Shown: piece by piece, positions 42,091 to 50,069 of the stretch
How positions within the stretch are numbered: the first letter of the stretch is position 1
Layout of the letters: each line of letters starts with the position of its first letter
DNA from: Clostridia bacterium
Lineage (GTDB): Bacteria; Bacillota; Clostridia; Christensenellales; Aristaeellaceae
DNA: 64,000 bases
NCBI GenBank assembly: GCA_017938795.1
Contig: JAGBAV010000049.1
Coordinates: 1 to 64,000, forward strand
Direction: 5' to 3'
The notes under the pieces: model-generated
Seen by the model: the letters and a program-made list of their open reading frames with translations, nothing else
What the model was told of the DNA's origin: nothing
The model's database searches: none
Made by a program: the position numbers and the translations under genes

Positions 42091-42121
42091 TTATCCACAT
42101 TGATTTCCGATCTGTGGATAA
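42091..42121. promoter_or_regulatory. inverted pair of perfect DnaA boxes
   Basis: TTATCCACA (42091-42099) and its inverse TGTGGATAA (42113-42121), 13 bases apart, 26 bases upstream of the -35 box of the DUF6198 operon. Both match the consensus at all nine positions. They could be a DnaA-regulated operator or a satellite of the origin near 47.5-50 kb. Confidence 0.75.
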
Positions 42122-42240
42122 CAGCAAATCCATCCATTCATCAATGATGAGCATTGTCTGCGACGGCAAAAAAGGCATGCATCTCAGGGCAGAACCCCGG
42201 ATGCATGCCGGATATGCAGCTTCAGTTCATTCCCGCCGCC

Positions 42241-42444
42241 TTATATGGACGGGGACGGCGTGATAGAAGGCGAGGGGGTCGGTACGGGCGTACGGAACGG
42301 AGAGAGGGACGGCACGGGTGTCGGCTGCGCTGTGATCTCAACAACCTCAGCGTCAGAGATCACAGCATCCTTCGCCGCAAAGGCGGAAACATACAGCGCC
42401 GCCAATGCCAGAACCAGCAGGATCATAACCATCATCTTCTTCAT
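42241..42444 (-). CDS. small secreted Pro/Ser/Thr-rich peptide
   Basis: A 67-residue open frame. A hydrophobic signal sequence (about 1-23, ending SAFAA) is followed by a short acidic stretch and a tail with repeated Pro-Thr/Pro-Ser units (PTPVPSLSP, PVPTPSPS, PSPSI). The start ATG at 42444 follows AAAGAGG; GTG codons at 42447 and 42453 are alternatives. I do not recognise a family. The tail resembles a cell-wall linker with no domain attached, so it could also be a remnant. Confidence 0.5.
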   Translation of the reverse strand: MKKMMVMILLVLALAALYVSAFAAKDAVISDAEVVEITAQPTPVPSLSPFRTPVPTPSPSITPSPSI

Positions 42445-42521
42445 CACCCGCACCTCTTTCTCTTCTTTGGATGACTATATCATATCACAGCTGAAGCAGC
42501 GCCCTGTCTCCTGAGAGTAGA

Positions 42522-42614
42522 GATACGATAATCAATCCTCAGTCGTATCATTTTTATCTGATTCAGTCCGTTCTTTATATATTCTTCTGTTTTCATTTTT
42601 CCTTATGTTATAAT
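42522..42614 (+). promoter_or_regulatory. promoter region of GH79-like gene
   Basis: An extended -10, TGT then TATAAT (42609-42614), with only a weak -35 (TCTGTT, 42586-42591). Upstream, GATACGA (42522-42528) and TCGTATC (42543-42549) form an inverted repeat that could be an operator. The rest of 42454-42650 shows nothing else. Confidence 0.5.
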
Positions 42615-42650
42615 GCGGACATCAACCTATGCACGAAAGGATGAATCGCT

Positions 42651-44150
42651 ATGGCACAGTTTATCACCCTTGCAGCCGGCGGACTGACGCCCCTGCGCAC
42701 GATTGACGAGCGCCTTATTTCCTACAATATCGAGATGACCGAAGTCACCGGCGGCACCTTCTGGAAGGCCTATACTGACGCGCAGGTGGACGGCACGGAA
42801 GAATTCCCCGTGATCAGCGACTGGCGCGACATGGGCAACCTGCAGCAGTGGTACGACGCGATCGACCTGTATAACCCGCGCCTGCGCAAGCTGGCCAAGG
42901 ATCTTGGCACGGCATGGGTCCGCATTTCCGGCACATGGGCGAACAAGACTTACTACGATCTGGATGGCCACACCGGCGGAAAGATCCCCGAGGGTTTCCA
43001 GAATCTTCTGACCCGCGAGCAGTGGATCGGCGTGCTGGAATTCGTCAAGGCTGTCGGCGGCAAGCTGCTGGTCTCCATGACCAACTGCCCCGGCGTCCAC
43101 GCCGCAGACGAGCCCTATCCGCTCGATCAGGCCAAGCAGCTCTTTGCCTTCTCCGCGGCGTACGGCGTGCCGATCGATGCGGCGGAATTCACCAACGAGC
43201 CCAATATGATGGCGATGAGCGGCCTGCCGCACGGCTACAGCGCCGAGGACCACGCCCGCGATCATGACATCTTCGGCCTGTGGCTGAAGGAAAACTATCC
43301 GGACTGCCTCTTTGTCGGTCCCTGCACCGTCGGCGATATCCATATCAACATGGGCGGCAGGGATCAGGTCGGCGGCGGCATCGCCTCCGCTCTTAAGATG
43401 GTCTCCACCGAGGAGCTGCTCGGCGAAAACAAGGCAAAGATGGACGTCTTCTCCTATCATTATTACAACGGCGTCTCCGAGCGCGGCGCCGCGATGGGCG
43501 GCCATTGGCCTGTTGAAAAGGCGACCAGCGAGGAATATCTGCGCGTGGCGGCAGACTGCGCCCGACAGTATGTCGCGCGCCGCGACCGCTATGTGCCCGG
43601 CGGGCAGATGTGGGTGACCGAGTCCGGCGACGCCGGCTGCGGCGGCAACACCTGGGCGCCGACCTACATCGATGTTCTTCGTACACTCAACGAACTCGGC
43701 GAGTTCGCTACCGTGACGGACGGCGTCATTTTCCACAATACGCTCGCCTCCTCCGCCTATGGCTTCCTGGAGCACGGCACCTTCCTGCCGCGGCCGAATT
43801 ACTTCGCTGCGCTGCTGTGGAATCGCCTGATGGGCGGCACGGTATATGCCTCCGGCGAGGAAATCCGCGAGGGCGCGCATGTGTACGTCCACTCCCGCAG
43901 GGACGGCAAGGACGGCTATGTCTTCCTGGTGATCAATAATTCTGATACGGACGCGACCACTGTCGCCCTGCCGCATGAAGCGCAGGCCTACATCCTCGCA
44001 GGCGAAGGAAAGATGCGCAGCCGTATTATGACCCTCAACGGCAAGCCGCTCATCCTTGGCGAGAACGACGAGCTCCCGGCCCTTGACGGCGAGGCGGTCA
44101 GCGGCGAGGTTGTCCTTGCCCCCGGCAGCTGCGCATTCTTCGTCCTCTGA
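42651..44150 (+). CDS. GH79-like glycoside hydrolase (heparanase / beta-glucuronidase type)
   Basis: A 499-residue clan GH-A enzyme whose layout fits family 79. The acid/base is E183 in FTNEPNMM and the nucleophile E324 in WVTESGDAG. The stretch after it (GGNTWAPTYIDVLRTLNELGEF, then LPRPNYFAALLWNRLMGG) parallels the heparanase-type pattern. A C-terminal beta-sandwich (about 410-499) follows. GH79 enzymes hydrolyse beta-glucuronides, including arabinogalactan side chains and heparan. There is no signal peptide, so it is cytoplasmic. It has its own promoter and terminator. GH30 or GH39 are less likely alternatives. Confidence 0.75.
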   Translation: MAQFITLAAGGLTPLRTIDERLISYNIEMTEVTGGTFWKAYTDAQVDGTEEFPVISDWRDMGNLQQWYDAIDLYNPRLRKLAKDLGTAWVRISGTWANKTYYDLDGHTGGKIPEGFQNLLTREQWIGVLEFVKAVGGKLLVSMTNCPGVHAADEPYPLDQAKQLFAFSAAYGVPIDAAEFTNEPNMMAMSGLPHGYSAEDHARDHDIFGLWLKENYPDCLFVGPCTVGDIHINMGGRDQVGGGIASALKMVSTEELLGENKAKMDVFSYHYYNGVSERGAAMGGHWPVEKATSEEYLRVAADCARQYVARRDRYVPGGQMWVTESGDAGCGGNTWAPTYIDVLRTLNELGEFATVTDGVIFHNTLASSAYGFLEHGTFLPRPNYFAALLWNRLMGGTVYASGEEIREGAHVYVHSRRDGKDGYVFLVINNSDTDATTVALPHEAQAYILAGEGKMRSRIMTLNGKPLILGENDELPALDGEAVSGEVVLAPGSCAFFVL

Positions 44151-44166
44151 TCTTCATACGTTCTAT

Positions 44167-44199
44167 CCGCCGCCCTGACGGGCGGCGGTTTCTTTTCTT
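44167..44199 (+). terminator. intrinsic terminator after GH79-like gene
   Basis: Stem CCGCCGCCC (44167-44175) / GGGCGGCGG (44180-44188), loop TGAC, then TTTCTTTTCTT. Confidence 0.9.
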
Positions 44200-44325
44200 C
44201 CCGGTCAGTGGTTTTCATAGAGGATAATGATGACGAATATCGAACGAAGTGGTGATTCTTGTCGAATTTCAACCTTAAATTCATCTATCAATGGTGTGCA
44301 AGTGGAGAAAAACAGGCGGGATGGA

Positions 44326-44353
44326 TTGACAAGTGGTAAAAAATGGATAAAAT
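44326..44353 (+). promoter_or_regulatory. sigma-A promoter of MBL-fold hydrolase gene
   Basis: -35 TTGACA (44326-44331), 16-base spacer, -10 TAAAAT (44348-44353). Confidence 0.7.
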
Positions 44354-44398
44354 GTAGGTGTCAGCATACATCGTGATCCAGAAAGGAGCGCATGCATC

Positions 44399-45175
44399 AT
44401 GAAGGATATCGCTGTGACATATCTTGGGGGGAGCGGCTTCCTCGTCGCCCTTGGTGATATCGGCATGCTCTTTGACGCCAGCGAGCACGGCGGCGACAGG
44501 CGCGAGCTCCCGCAGGAGGAAACGCTCAGCGCTTTCAGAAAGCTGTATGTCTTTATCTCTCACAGACATGAGGATCATTTTTCCGAGACCATTTACGATC
44601 TGTGCGGCAGCCAGACAATCTATATCGCGGGCTACGACCTGCCCCAGCCCCATCGCGGCATACGGATGGAACCGGGCGATGAGCGCAGCTTCGGCCCTGT
44701 GAATGTGCGGGCCTTCGGCTCCACAGACGAAGGCGTGTCCTTCCTTGTGGAGGTCGCCGGCGTATCCCTCTTCCATGCGGGCGATCTGAATCTCTGGCAT
44801 TGGCGTGATGAATCTTCGGTTACGGAGATCGAGAAGGCGGAGCGCGCCTTCTATGACTGCGTCGCGCCGATTCCCGTCGGCACGATTGACGTCGCATTCT
44901 TCCCGGTCGATCCCCGTCAGGGCAGCATGTATGATGCAGGCGCGGGTTATTTTATCATGACCGTCAAGCCCAGAATCATGATTCCTATGCACTTCCAGGG
45001 CCGCGGCGACGTCGCGCTGCGCTTCGCCTCGATGAGCAGCACGCCGCAGACGCAGGTCGTCACCCTCACAGAGCCGGGCGATCATATCGACCTCACCCTG
45101 CCCGACACCGATGAATCTGCCCCGGACAGGAAGCTCAAGGAGCTCCTGGCGGACGAGAGCTTCGGCGACATCTGA
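44399..45175 (+). CDS. MBL-fold metallohydrolase
   Basis: A 258-residue metallo-beta-lactamase-fold hydrolase. The metal motif HxHxDH is H55-R-H57-E-D59-H60 in FISHRHEDHF; further ligands are H in LFHAGDLNLWHW (about 126-137) and in IPMHFQGRG (about 198-206). This layout is like UlaG-type and other cytoplasmic lactonases or phosphodiesterases; the substrate cannot be assigned. It follows AAAGGAG and has its own promoter and terminator. Confidence 0.9.
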   Translation: MKDIAVTYLGGSGFLVALGDIGMLFDASEHGGDRRELPQEETLSAFRKLYVFISHRHEDHFSETIYDLCGSQTIYIAGYDLPQPHRGIRMEPGDERSFGPVNVRAFGSTDEGVSFLVEVAGVSLFHAGDLNLWHWRDESSVTEIEKAERAFYDCVAPIPVGTIDVAFFPVDPRQGSMYDAGAGYFIMTVKPRIMIPMHFQGRGDVALRFASMSSTPQTQVVTLTEPGDHIDLTLPDTDESAPDRKLKELLADESFGDI

Positions 45176-45181
45176 ATCAGA

Positions 45182-45230
45182 AAACATGCGCCGGGAGGGA
45201 AAGACACTCTTCCGGCGCATGTTTCTTTCT
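45182..45230 (+). terminator. intrinsic terminator after MBL gene
   Basis: Stem AAACATGCGCCGG (45182-45194) / CCGGCGCATGTTT (45212-45224), T-rich tail. Confidence 0.85.
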
Positions 45231-45290
45231 GAATCTTCATCTGCGTATCTGCTATACTGATGACATCATCTATCGGGAGGCGGTCAATCC

Positions 45291-45740
45291 ATGGATTCTG
45301 TCAGCGTTATCCGCGTCACAAATGAAAGCCCGCTCTGGGCAGAGCTCATCGCATATGCAGATCAGTGCTCATGGGCGGCCGGCGGTCATCTGGCATACCT
45401 CATGAGAGAGCATCAATTCACCGGCTGGGAAAGCGTATTCGCCGCGCTCGATCACGACCGGATCGCCGGATACTGTACGCTCATGAATACGGACTATTAC
45501 CCCGAGAACCGGTATTCTCCATGGATCAGCTCCATCTTTGTCGGGGAATCCTATCGCGGCAGGCGCATCAGCGGACAGATGATCCGCGCTGCGGAGGATT
45601 ATGCCCGATCTATTGGCTTCACCCGGGCATATATTCCATCGGATATGACCGGCTTCTACGAAAGATACGGCTATGAAAAAATCGACGAGCTCGTCAACTA
45701 CGGCGGGGATACGGATCATATATTCTCCAGATCTATCTGA
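45291..45740 (+). CDS. GNAT family N-acetyltransferase
   Basis: A 149-residue GNAT protein. The acetyl-CoA site is in IFVGESYRGRRISGQMIRAAEDYA (about 82-105) and the family's C-terminal segment is MTGFYERYGYEKIDELVNYGG. The substrate is unknown. It starts at ATG 45291 after GGGAGG; a TGC-TATACT extended -10 (45253-45258) lies 33 bases upstream. It is followed by a terminator that separates it from the convergent TrmO gene. Confidence 0.9.
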   Translation: MDSVSVIRVTNESPLWAELIAYADQCSWAAGGHLAYLMREHQFTGWESVFAALDHDRIAGYCTLMNTDYYPENRYSPWISSIFVGESYRGRRISGQMIRAAEDYARSIGFTRAYIPSDMTGFYERYGYEKIDELVNYGGDTDHIFSRSI

Positions 45741-45746
45741 ATGAAC

Positions 45747-45773
45747 AAGGCTCTCCGTTCCGGAGAGCCTTTG
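45747..45773. terminator. bidirectional terminator
   Basis: Stem AAGGCTCTCCG (45747-45757) / CGGAGAGCCTT (45761-45771), loop TTC, between convergent GNAT and TrmO genes. Confidence 0.85.
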
Positions 45774-45779
45774 CTATAT

Positions 45780-46454
45780 TCATTCTTCTTTCTGTACATC
45801 TGTGACCGTCAGCACGCCGTCCTTCACCATGAATTTCACATTCATTCCGGCGAAGGCCACGCCGTATACCCGCTGCGCATCATCCTGATAGGACGGCCGG
45901 GGATCGCCCGCGAGCACGCCGCGAAGCCCCTCTCTCTTCTCCTGAGGAATGAGCGCCTCAAGTTCACCGGGGAAGACCACATCAAGCGCATACCCTGCCC
46001 GCTCGGAGCCAAAGCCGCCGCGCGCCTGCGGATGGCTGTCCACATACGGCAGATAGGGCTTGATATCATAAATCGGCGTGCCGTCCATCAGATCCGCGCC
46101 CGCAACGACGAGCGCAGGCCCATCCGGTGCATCCCATTCCACACGGAGCAGCTCCACACAGGACAAGCCGATGGGATTCGGCCGGAACGGTGAACGCGTG
46201 GCGAACACGCCCATTCGTGTATTGCCGCCAAGGCGAGGCGGGCGCACTGTGGGCGACCATGTATCCCTCTTCGCCTCAGAGAATTCCCAGATCAGCCACA
46301 GATGGGAGAACCCCTCAATGCCGCGCAGCGCATCGCTGCTCCTGTATTCCTTCTCAAAGACGATCCTCGATGTGAGCTGCGGCACAAGCCCGCTCTGTCG
46401 CGGAATGCCGAATTTCTCTTTGAAATCGCTCTTCATACGGGCGATGATATGCAT
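45780..46454 (-). CDS. trmO: tRNA m6t6A37 methyltransferase TrmO (TsaA/YaeB family)
   Basis: A 224-residue YaeB/TsaA-family protein; members methylate N6-threonylcarbamoyladenosine at tRNA position 37 using SAM. Family motifs are FSHLWLIWEFSEAKRD (near residues 49-64), RPPRLGGNTRMGVFATRSPFRPNPIGLS (near 71-98) and DIKPYLPYVDSHP (near 135-147). The start at 46454 (MHIIARMKSD) follows GAGGTGAGGAG; four more residues upstream are possible. It is downstream of gntR, separated by a hairpin. Confidence 0.94.
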   Translation of the reverse strand: MHIIARMKSDFKEKFGIPRQSGLVPQLTSRIVFEKEYRSSDALRGIEGFSHLWLIWEFSEAKRDTWSPTVRPPRLGGNTRMGVFATRSPFRPNPIGLSCVELLRVEWDAPDGPALVVAGADLMDGTPIYDIKPYLPYVDSHPQARGGFGSERAGYALDVVFPGELEALIPQEKREGLRGVLAGDPRPSYQDDAQRVYGVAFAGMNVKFMVKDGVLTVTDVQKEE

Positions 46455-46487
46455 AGATCTCCTCACCTCACACAGACAGATGGAATT

Positions 46488-46515
46488 GATCTCCCGCAGT
46501 TCTCTGCGGGAGATC
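46488..46515. terminator. perfect 12-bp hairpin between gntR and trmO
   Basis: GATCTCCCGCAG (46488-46499) / CTGCGGGAGATC (46504-46515), loop TTCT. It has no T-run on either side, so it may be a weak terminator or an mRNA-stabilising hairpin. Confidence 0.5.
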
Positions 46516-46537
46516 TGTATGATGGATTTCTTTGCCG

Positions 46538-47245
46538 TTATTTGATCAGCACGGACGGCACCTCGATGCCGGAGTCGTGCATAGTCTGCATCATATGGCG
46601 CTGCGCCGCCATGCGCGCCCGCTCGCTGTCATGCTCCATGATGCCGCGGTACATCTCCATATGGCACTGGCTGGCGCGCTGATAGCTGCCCTCCACGCGC
46701 TGGGTATGGCGATAGCCCGCCTGAATCGACTCATGGATCGTGGGAAGCAGGCGCTGCACAACGTCGTTGCCGGTGCACTTGGCAATGATCGAATGGAATT
46801 CGATATCATACGGCGTATAGTCCTCACCGTGCAGATAAGCGTTGTCCATCTTATCCAGCAGCACCTTCATCGCGGCAAGCTGCTCCTCCGTACGGCGCTG
46901 CGCGGCGAGCGCGGCGACATTCGGCTCGATGATCAGTCTGGTCTCCAGCAGCTGCGCGGTCAGCTCATTCTGATCGGCAAAGCGAAGACCAAGCGGATCC
47001 TTCGCCAGGCCGGGCATCGCGCAGAGGAAGGTGCCCTGCCCCTGACGGATATCGACAATATGCTCCGTCTGCAGGATCTTGACCGCCTCGCGCACGGTGG
47101 AGCGGCTCACGCCGAAGCGCGCCATCAGCTCCGCCTCGGCGGGCAGCTTCGTCCCCGTGCGGAATTCCTCCTGTATGATCATCTCCCGCAGCTTGTCGGC
47201 AACCTGTTCGGGAAGCTTTCTGGTCTTTCTGATGTTTTCCATCAT
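46538..47245 (-). CDS. FadR-subfamily GntR transcriptional regulator
   Basis: A 235-residue regulator with an N-terminal winged HTH (about 11-75; KLPAEAELMARFGVSRSTVREAVKILQ) and a C-terminal FCD ligand-binding domain (about 95-225) with the family's Asp/His metal-binding pattern (YDIEFHSIIAKCTGN). FCD regulators often sense uronates, gluconate or other small acids. The string CCAAATGGTCTGATG is upstream of its own promoter and, with one change, upstream of kduI, which suggests autoregulation and control of uronate catabolism. Start ATG at 47245 after GAGAGG. It lies next to the replication origin. Confidence 0.93.
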   Translation of the reverse strand: MMENIRKTRKLPEQVADKLREMIIQEEFRTGTKLPAEAELMARFGVSRSTVREAVKILQTEHIVDIRQGQGTFLCAMPGLAKDPLGLRFADQNELTAQLLETRLIIEPNVAALAAQRRTEEQLAAMKVLLDKMDNAYLHGEDYTPYDIEFHSIIAKCTGNDVVQRLLPTIHESIQAGYRHTQRVEGSYQRASQCHMEMYRGIMEHDSERARMAAQRHMMQTMHDSGIEVPSVLIK

Positions 47246-47271
47246 GATACACCTCTCATTTCGTAACCCGA

Positions 47272-47300
47272 ATTATAGCACATTTCACTTGATTTCTCAA
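47272..47300 (-). promoter_or_regulatory. promoter of gntR
   Basis: On the minus strand: -35 TTGAGA (47295-47300), 17-base spacer, TGC, -10 TATAAT (47272-47277). The segment around the -10, AATGTGCTATAATT, is the same as that of the kduI promoter. Confidence 0.75.
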
Positions 47301-47317
47301 CATCTCTGCGAAAAAGT

Positions 47318-47336
47318 ATCCAAATGGTCTGATGTA
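47318..47336. promoter_or_regulatory. candidate operator upstream of gntR
   Basis: CCAAATGGTCTGATG (47320-47334), 20 bases upstream of the gntR -35 box; near-identical to 1648-1662 upstream of kduI. Confidence 0.45.
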
Positions 47337-47485
47337 TGGACGCAATATGTCCCATCCTTCACCCGATCAGACGCAGAAACAGGGCTCTTTCATCCCGTGC
47401 TCTGCTCCATACACGGCCCGTTTCAAAAAACGTCATCTTATTATATAAGGCTCAACTTGCAGCAGGATTTCAAGGGGTTCGGAGA

Positions 47486-47678
47486 GAATATGGAATATGA
47501 AGGAATATGCCCTTTTATGCTCTTGGCGCATTATGTACACCGCATTCCCGGAAAGCAGAAGAGTTATCCACCGTCCTGTGGAAAATATCGTGGATATCTT
47601 CACCTCTTTCCATGAGTTATCCACACCCAAAAAGTCAGGCGTGTTTTGGCTTTTTGGCAGTTATCCCAGTTATCCACC
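47486..47678. other. candidate replication-origin region, left DnaA-box cluster
   Basis: Within the 492-base gap between gntR and dnaN lie one perfect DnaA box, TTATCCACA (47617-47625), and near matches at 47564-47572, 47577-47585, 47589-47597, 47661-47669 and 47670-47678. To their left are three copies of GAATATG (47486-47492, 47493-47499, 47503-47509) and an AT-rich TTATTATATAAGG near 47435. No credible gene is seen in this gap. The GC-skew sign changes around here. Together these support an origin function. Confidence 0.7.
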
Positions 47679-47737
47679 GCACTACGGCTCCTACTGCTGA
47701 TGTATATTCTGCTACTACCCAATGGAGGTTGATTGAT

Positions 47738-48841
47738 ATGCGTTTTACCTGCGACACCAACGAACTGAATGCAAGCCTGTCCGTCGTCAGCCGCGCCCTC
47801 GCCGTCCGCTCCCCGAAGCCGATTCTGGAGGGTATTCTCTTTGAGTCCTGTGATGAAGGCCTGCGTCTGACCTGCACGGATCTGGCGCTTGGCATTGAGA
47901 CGGTGATTCCCGCTGTATTTGCCGAGGAGGGACGCGTCGTTCTCCCCGGCAAGCTGCTGTGCGAGATCGTGCGCAAGCTTCCTGCCGATACGGTGGAATT
48001 CCGTATCAGCGACCGCCTGCAGACGACGATCCGCAGCGCGTCCTTCCGCACGACGATCACCGGCCTTGACCCGGTGGAGTATCCGGAGCTGCCCGGCGTG
48101 GAGGGCCAGAGCTTCTCGATGCCTCAGAGCATGCTGCGCGATATGATCGGCCATACCCTCTTTGCCATCGCCGTGGACGAGAGCAGGCCGATCCTCACCG
48201 GATGCCTGCTAGAGATCGGCGCGGATGAGATGCGCGTTGTCGCGCTGGACGGCTTCCGTCTGGCGATGCGCCGCGAGGCCATCAGCGGCCCGGCGGCCGG
48301 CGTGAGCGCCGTCGTCGGCGGCAAGGTGCTGGGCGATATCGCCAAGATCCTCGGGGACAAGGAGGATGACGTCGAGCTCTGCTTCAGCCGCAGCCATGTG
48401 AAGCTCGATATCGGCGGCACGCACATTGTCGCGCGCCTGCTTGAGGGTGAATTCATCCATTACCGCCAGATCCTGCCGCAGGAGTGGCAGACGCTGGTGA
48501 CCATCAACCGCACGGAGCTGGCCAGCGCGATTGACCGCGCGAGCCTGATCGCGCGCGAGGGAAAGAGCAATCTTGTCCGCTTCCGCATCGACGGCGAGAT
48601 GATGACCGTCACGTCCAATTCCGAGATGGGCGACGTTGAGGAGAGCATTTCTGTGACCACCGAGGGCAAGGATCTGACCATCGCCTTCAATATCCGCTAC
48701 ATCACCGACGTGCTCAAGGCTGTCGCGGACGACGAGGTCGCCATGCGCTTCAATTCCAACGTCAGCCCGTGCGTGATCTGCCCGACGGAAGGCGACAGCT
48801 ACCTCTATCTGGTGCTGCCGGTGCGCGTTTTCGGCGCATAA
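47738..48841 (+). CDS. dnaN: DNA polymerase III beta subunit (sliding clamp)
   Basis: A 367-residue sliding clamp with the three-domain DnaN fold. It starts MRFTCDTNELNASLSVVSRALAVRSPKPILEG, the typical first strand and helix, and ends in VICPTEGDSYLYLVLPVRV, the family's C-terminal hallmark with the conserved P-V-R-x end. It tethers polymerase III to DNA. Start ATG at 47738 follows TGGAGG; the upstream open frame through the DnaA boxes is not used. It is followed by recF with four bases between. dnaA, which normally precedes dnaN, is absent. Confidence 0.98.
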   Translation: MRFTCDTNELNASLSVVSRALAVRSPKPILEGILFESCDEGLRLTCTDLALGIETVIPAVFAEEGRVVLPGKLLCEIVRKLPADTVEFRISDRLQTTIRSASFRTTITGLDPVEYPELPGVEGQSFSMPQSMLRDMIGHTLFAIAVDESRPILTGCLLEIGADEMRVVALDGFRLAMRREAISGPAAGVSAVVGGKVLGDIAKILGDKEDDVELCFSRSHVKLDIGGTHIVARLLEGEFIHYRQILPQEWQTLVTINRTELASAIDRASLIAREGKSNLVRFRIDGEMMTVTSNSEMGDVEESISVTTEGKDLTIAFNIRYITDVLKAVADDEVAMRFNSNVSPCVICPTEGDSYLYLVLPVRVFGA

Positions 48842-48845
48842 GGAG

Positions 48846-49940
48846 ATGCGCGTCAAGTCAATCCGGCTCAAGAATTTTCGAAATTACGAGCAGGCCGTAA
48901 TCGAGCCCGGCGAGGGCGTCACCGTCTTCACCGGGCCGAACGCACAGGGCAAGACCAATGTACTGGAGGCCCTGCACTTGTGCTGCCTTGGCCGCAGCCA
49001 CAGAACCCCGCGCGATGAGGAGCTCATCCGCTGGGGCGAGAATGCGGCGAAGGTCAATATCCTCACCGCGCAGCAGGACGGCACGCATGAGGTGACCATC
49101 CTGCTGGACAAAACACAGAAGAAAAAAAAGACCGTGCGCATCGGCAGCCGTCAGGCGGAGCGCATCGGCGAGCTGTTCGGGCATGTCTGCGGCGTGCTGT
49201 TCTCCCCGGAGGATCTGCAGATCGTCAAGAGCGGCCCGTCCGAGCGGCGCAGATTCATCGATATGCAGCTGTCCCAGCTGCGTCCGGCGTATTTCTACGC
49301 GCTGCAGCGCGCCGTAAAGACGCTTGGCCAGCGCAATGCGCTGCTCAAGGAGATTGCGCGCAATCCCTCGCTGGCAAAGACGCTGGATCTCTGGGATGAA
49401 CAGCTCGCGGACTGCGGCGCGGTCATCGCGCAGAACCGGCGGGAGGCGATTGAGCGTCTGTCCGCGTATGCCGCGTCGGCGCATGCCTCGCTGACGGACG
49501 GCAGGGAGACGCTGCGCCTGTGGTATATCTCGCAGGCAGCCGATTCTGAGAACCCGAAGGAGCGACTGCTGGAGCGCCTGCATGCGGCGCGCAGCGAGGA
49601 TCTGCGCAGGATGACGACCAGCGTGGGCATCCATCGCGACGATATCGGCATCGCCATCGACGGCAGGGAGGCGCGCACCTTCGCCTCGCAGGGGCAGCAG
49701 CGCAGCGCCGTGCTCGCCCTCAAGCTCGCACAGCTGGAGCTGGCGTGGCAGGAGAGGGGCGAGGCGCCCATCCTCATGCTCGATGACGTCATGAGCGAGC
49801 TGGATCCCGGCAGACGCCGCCAGCTGATTGAGCGTATTGACCGCGTGCAGACATTTGTCACCTGCACGGATCTGTCCGATCTCGCAGGCGCACGTCAGGA
49901 TGCGGTGTATTATGTGCGCAGCGGTACGCTCAGCACATAA
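48846..49940 (+). CDS. recF: DNA replication and repair protein RecF
   Basis: A 364-residue SMC-like ATPase that loads RecA at gaps. The Walker A motif GPNAQGKTN is at 30-38, and the signature ASQGQQRSAVLALKLA and Walker B LMLDDVMSELD are near the C-terminus (about 279-320). The start ATG directly abuts AAGGAG, which overlaps the dnaN stop, so translation is probably coupled to dnaN termination rather than by an ideal ribosome site. No gyrB or gyrA gene follows, unlike the usual dnaA-dnaN-recF-gyrB order. Confidence 0.97.
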   Translation: MRVKSIRLKNFRNYEQAVIEPGEGVTVFTGPNAQGKTNVLEALHLCCLGRSHRTPRDEELIRWGENAAKVNILTAQQDGTHEVTILLDKTQKKKKTVRIGSRQAERIGELFGHVCGVLFSPEDLQIVKSGPSERRRFIDMQLSQLRPAYFYALQRAVKTLGQRNALLKEIARNPSLAKTLDLWDEQLADCGAVIAQNRREAIERLSAYAASAHASLTDGRETLRLWYISQAADSENPKERLLERLHAARSEDLRRMTTSVGIHRDDIGIAIDGREARTFASQGQQRSAVLALKLAQLELAWQERGEAPILMLDDVMSELDPGRRRQLIERIDRVQTFVTCTDLSDLAGARQDAVYYVRSGTLST

Positions 49941-50004
49941 TACGTAAGACGTCTGACTTTTAGGGAATAATCAAAAAATCAAGCAATAGCTGAACTTTTT
50001 GGGG

Positions 50005-50069
50005 TTATCCACTCGGATATCCACATTATCCACAGTTATCCACAAATCTGTGGATAAAAATGTGGAAAA
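50005..50069. other. candidate replication-origin region, right DnaA-box cluster
   Basis: In the 401-base gap after recF are three perfect DnaA boxes, TTATCCACA (50026-50034, 50036-50044) and its inverse TGTGGATAA (50049-50057), plus near matches at 50005-50013, 50017-50025 and 50061-50069, all within 65 bases. A single AGTGGATAA is at 50221-50229. An AT-rich stretch (about 49962-50004) directly precedes the cluster and could be the unwinding element. No gene is seen in the gap. This is the tightest DnaA-box array in the window. Confidence 0.8.

Noticed and set aside
46488..46515. Hairpin between gntR and trmO as an operator
   Set aside because: It lies after the gntR stop, far from any promoter-like sequence; a processing or stabilising hairpin is more likely than an operator.
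47497..47737. Open frames upstream of dnaN, including an in-frame extension from 47507
   Set aside because: They run through the DnaA boxes; dnaN has a proper TGGAGG-ATG start at 47738 and its protein begins there as in other genomes.
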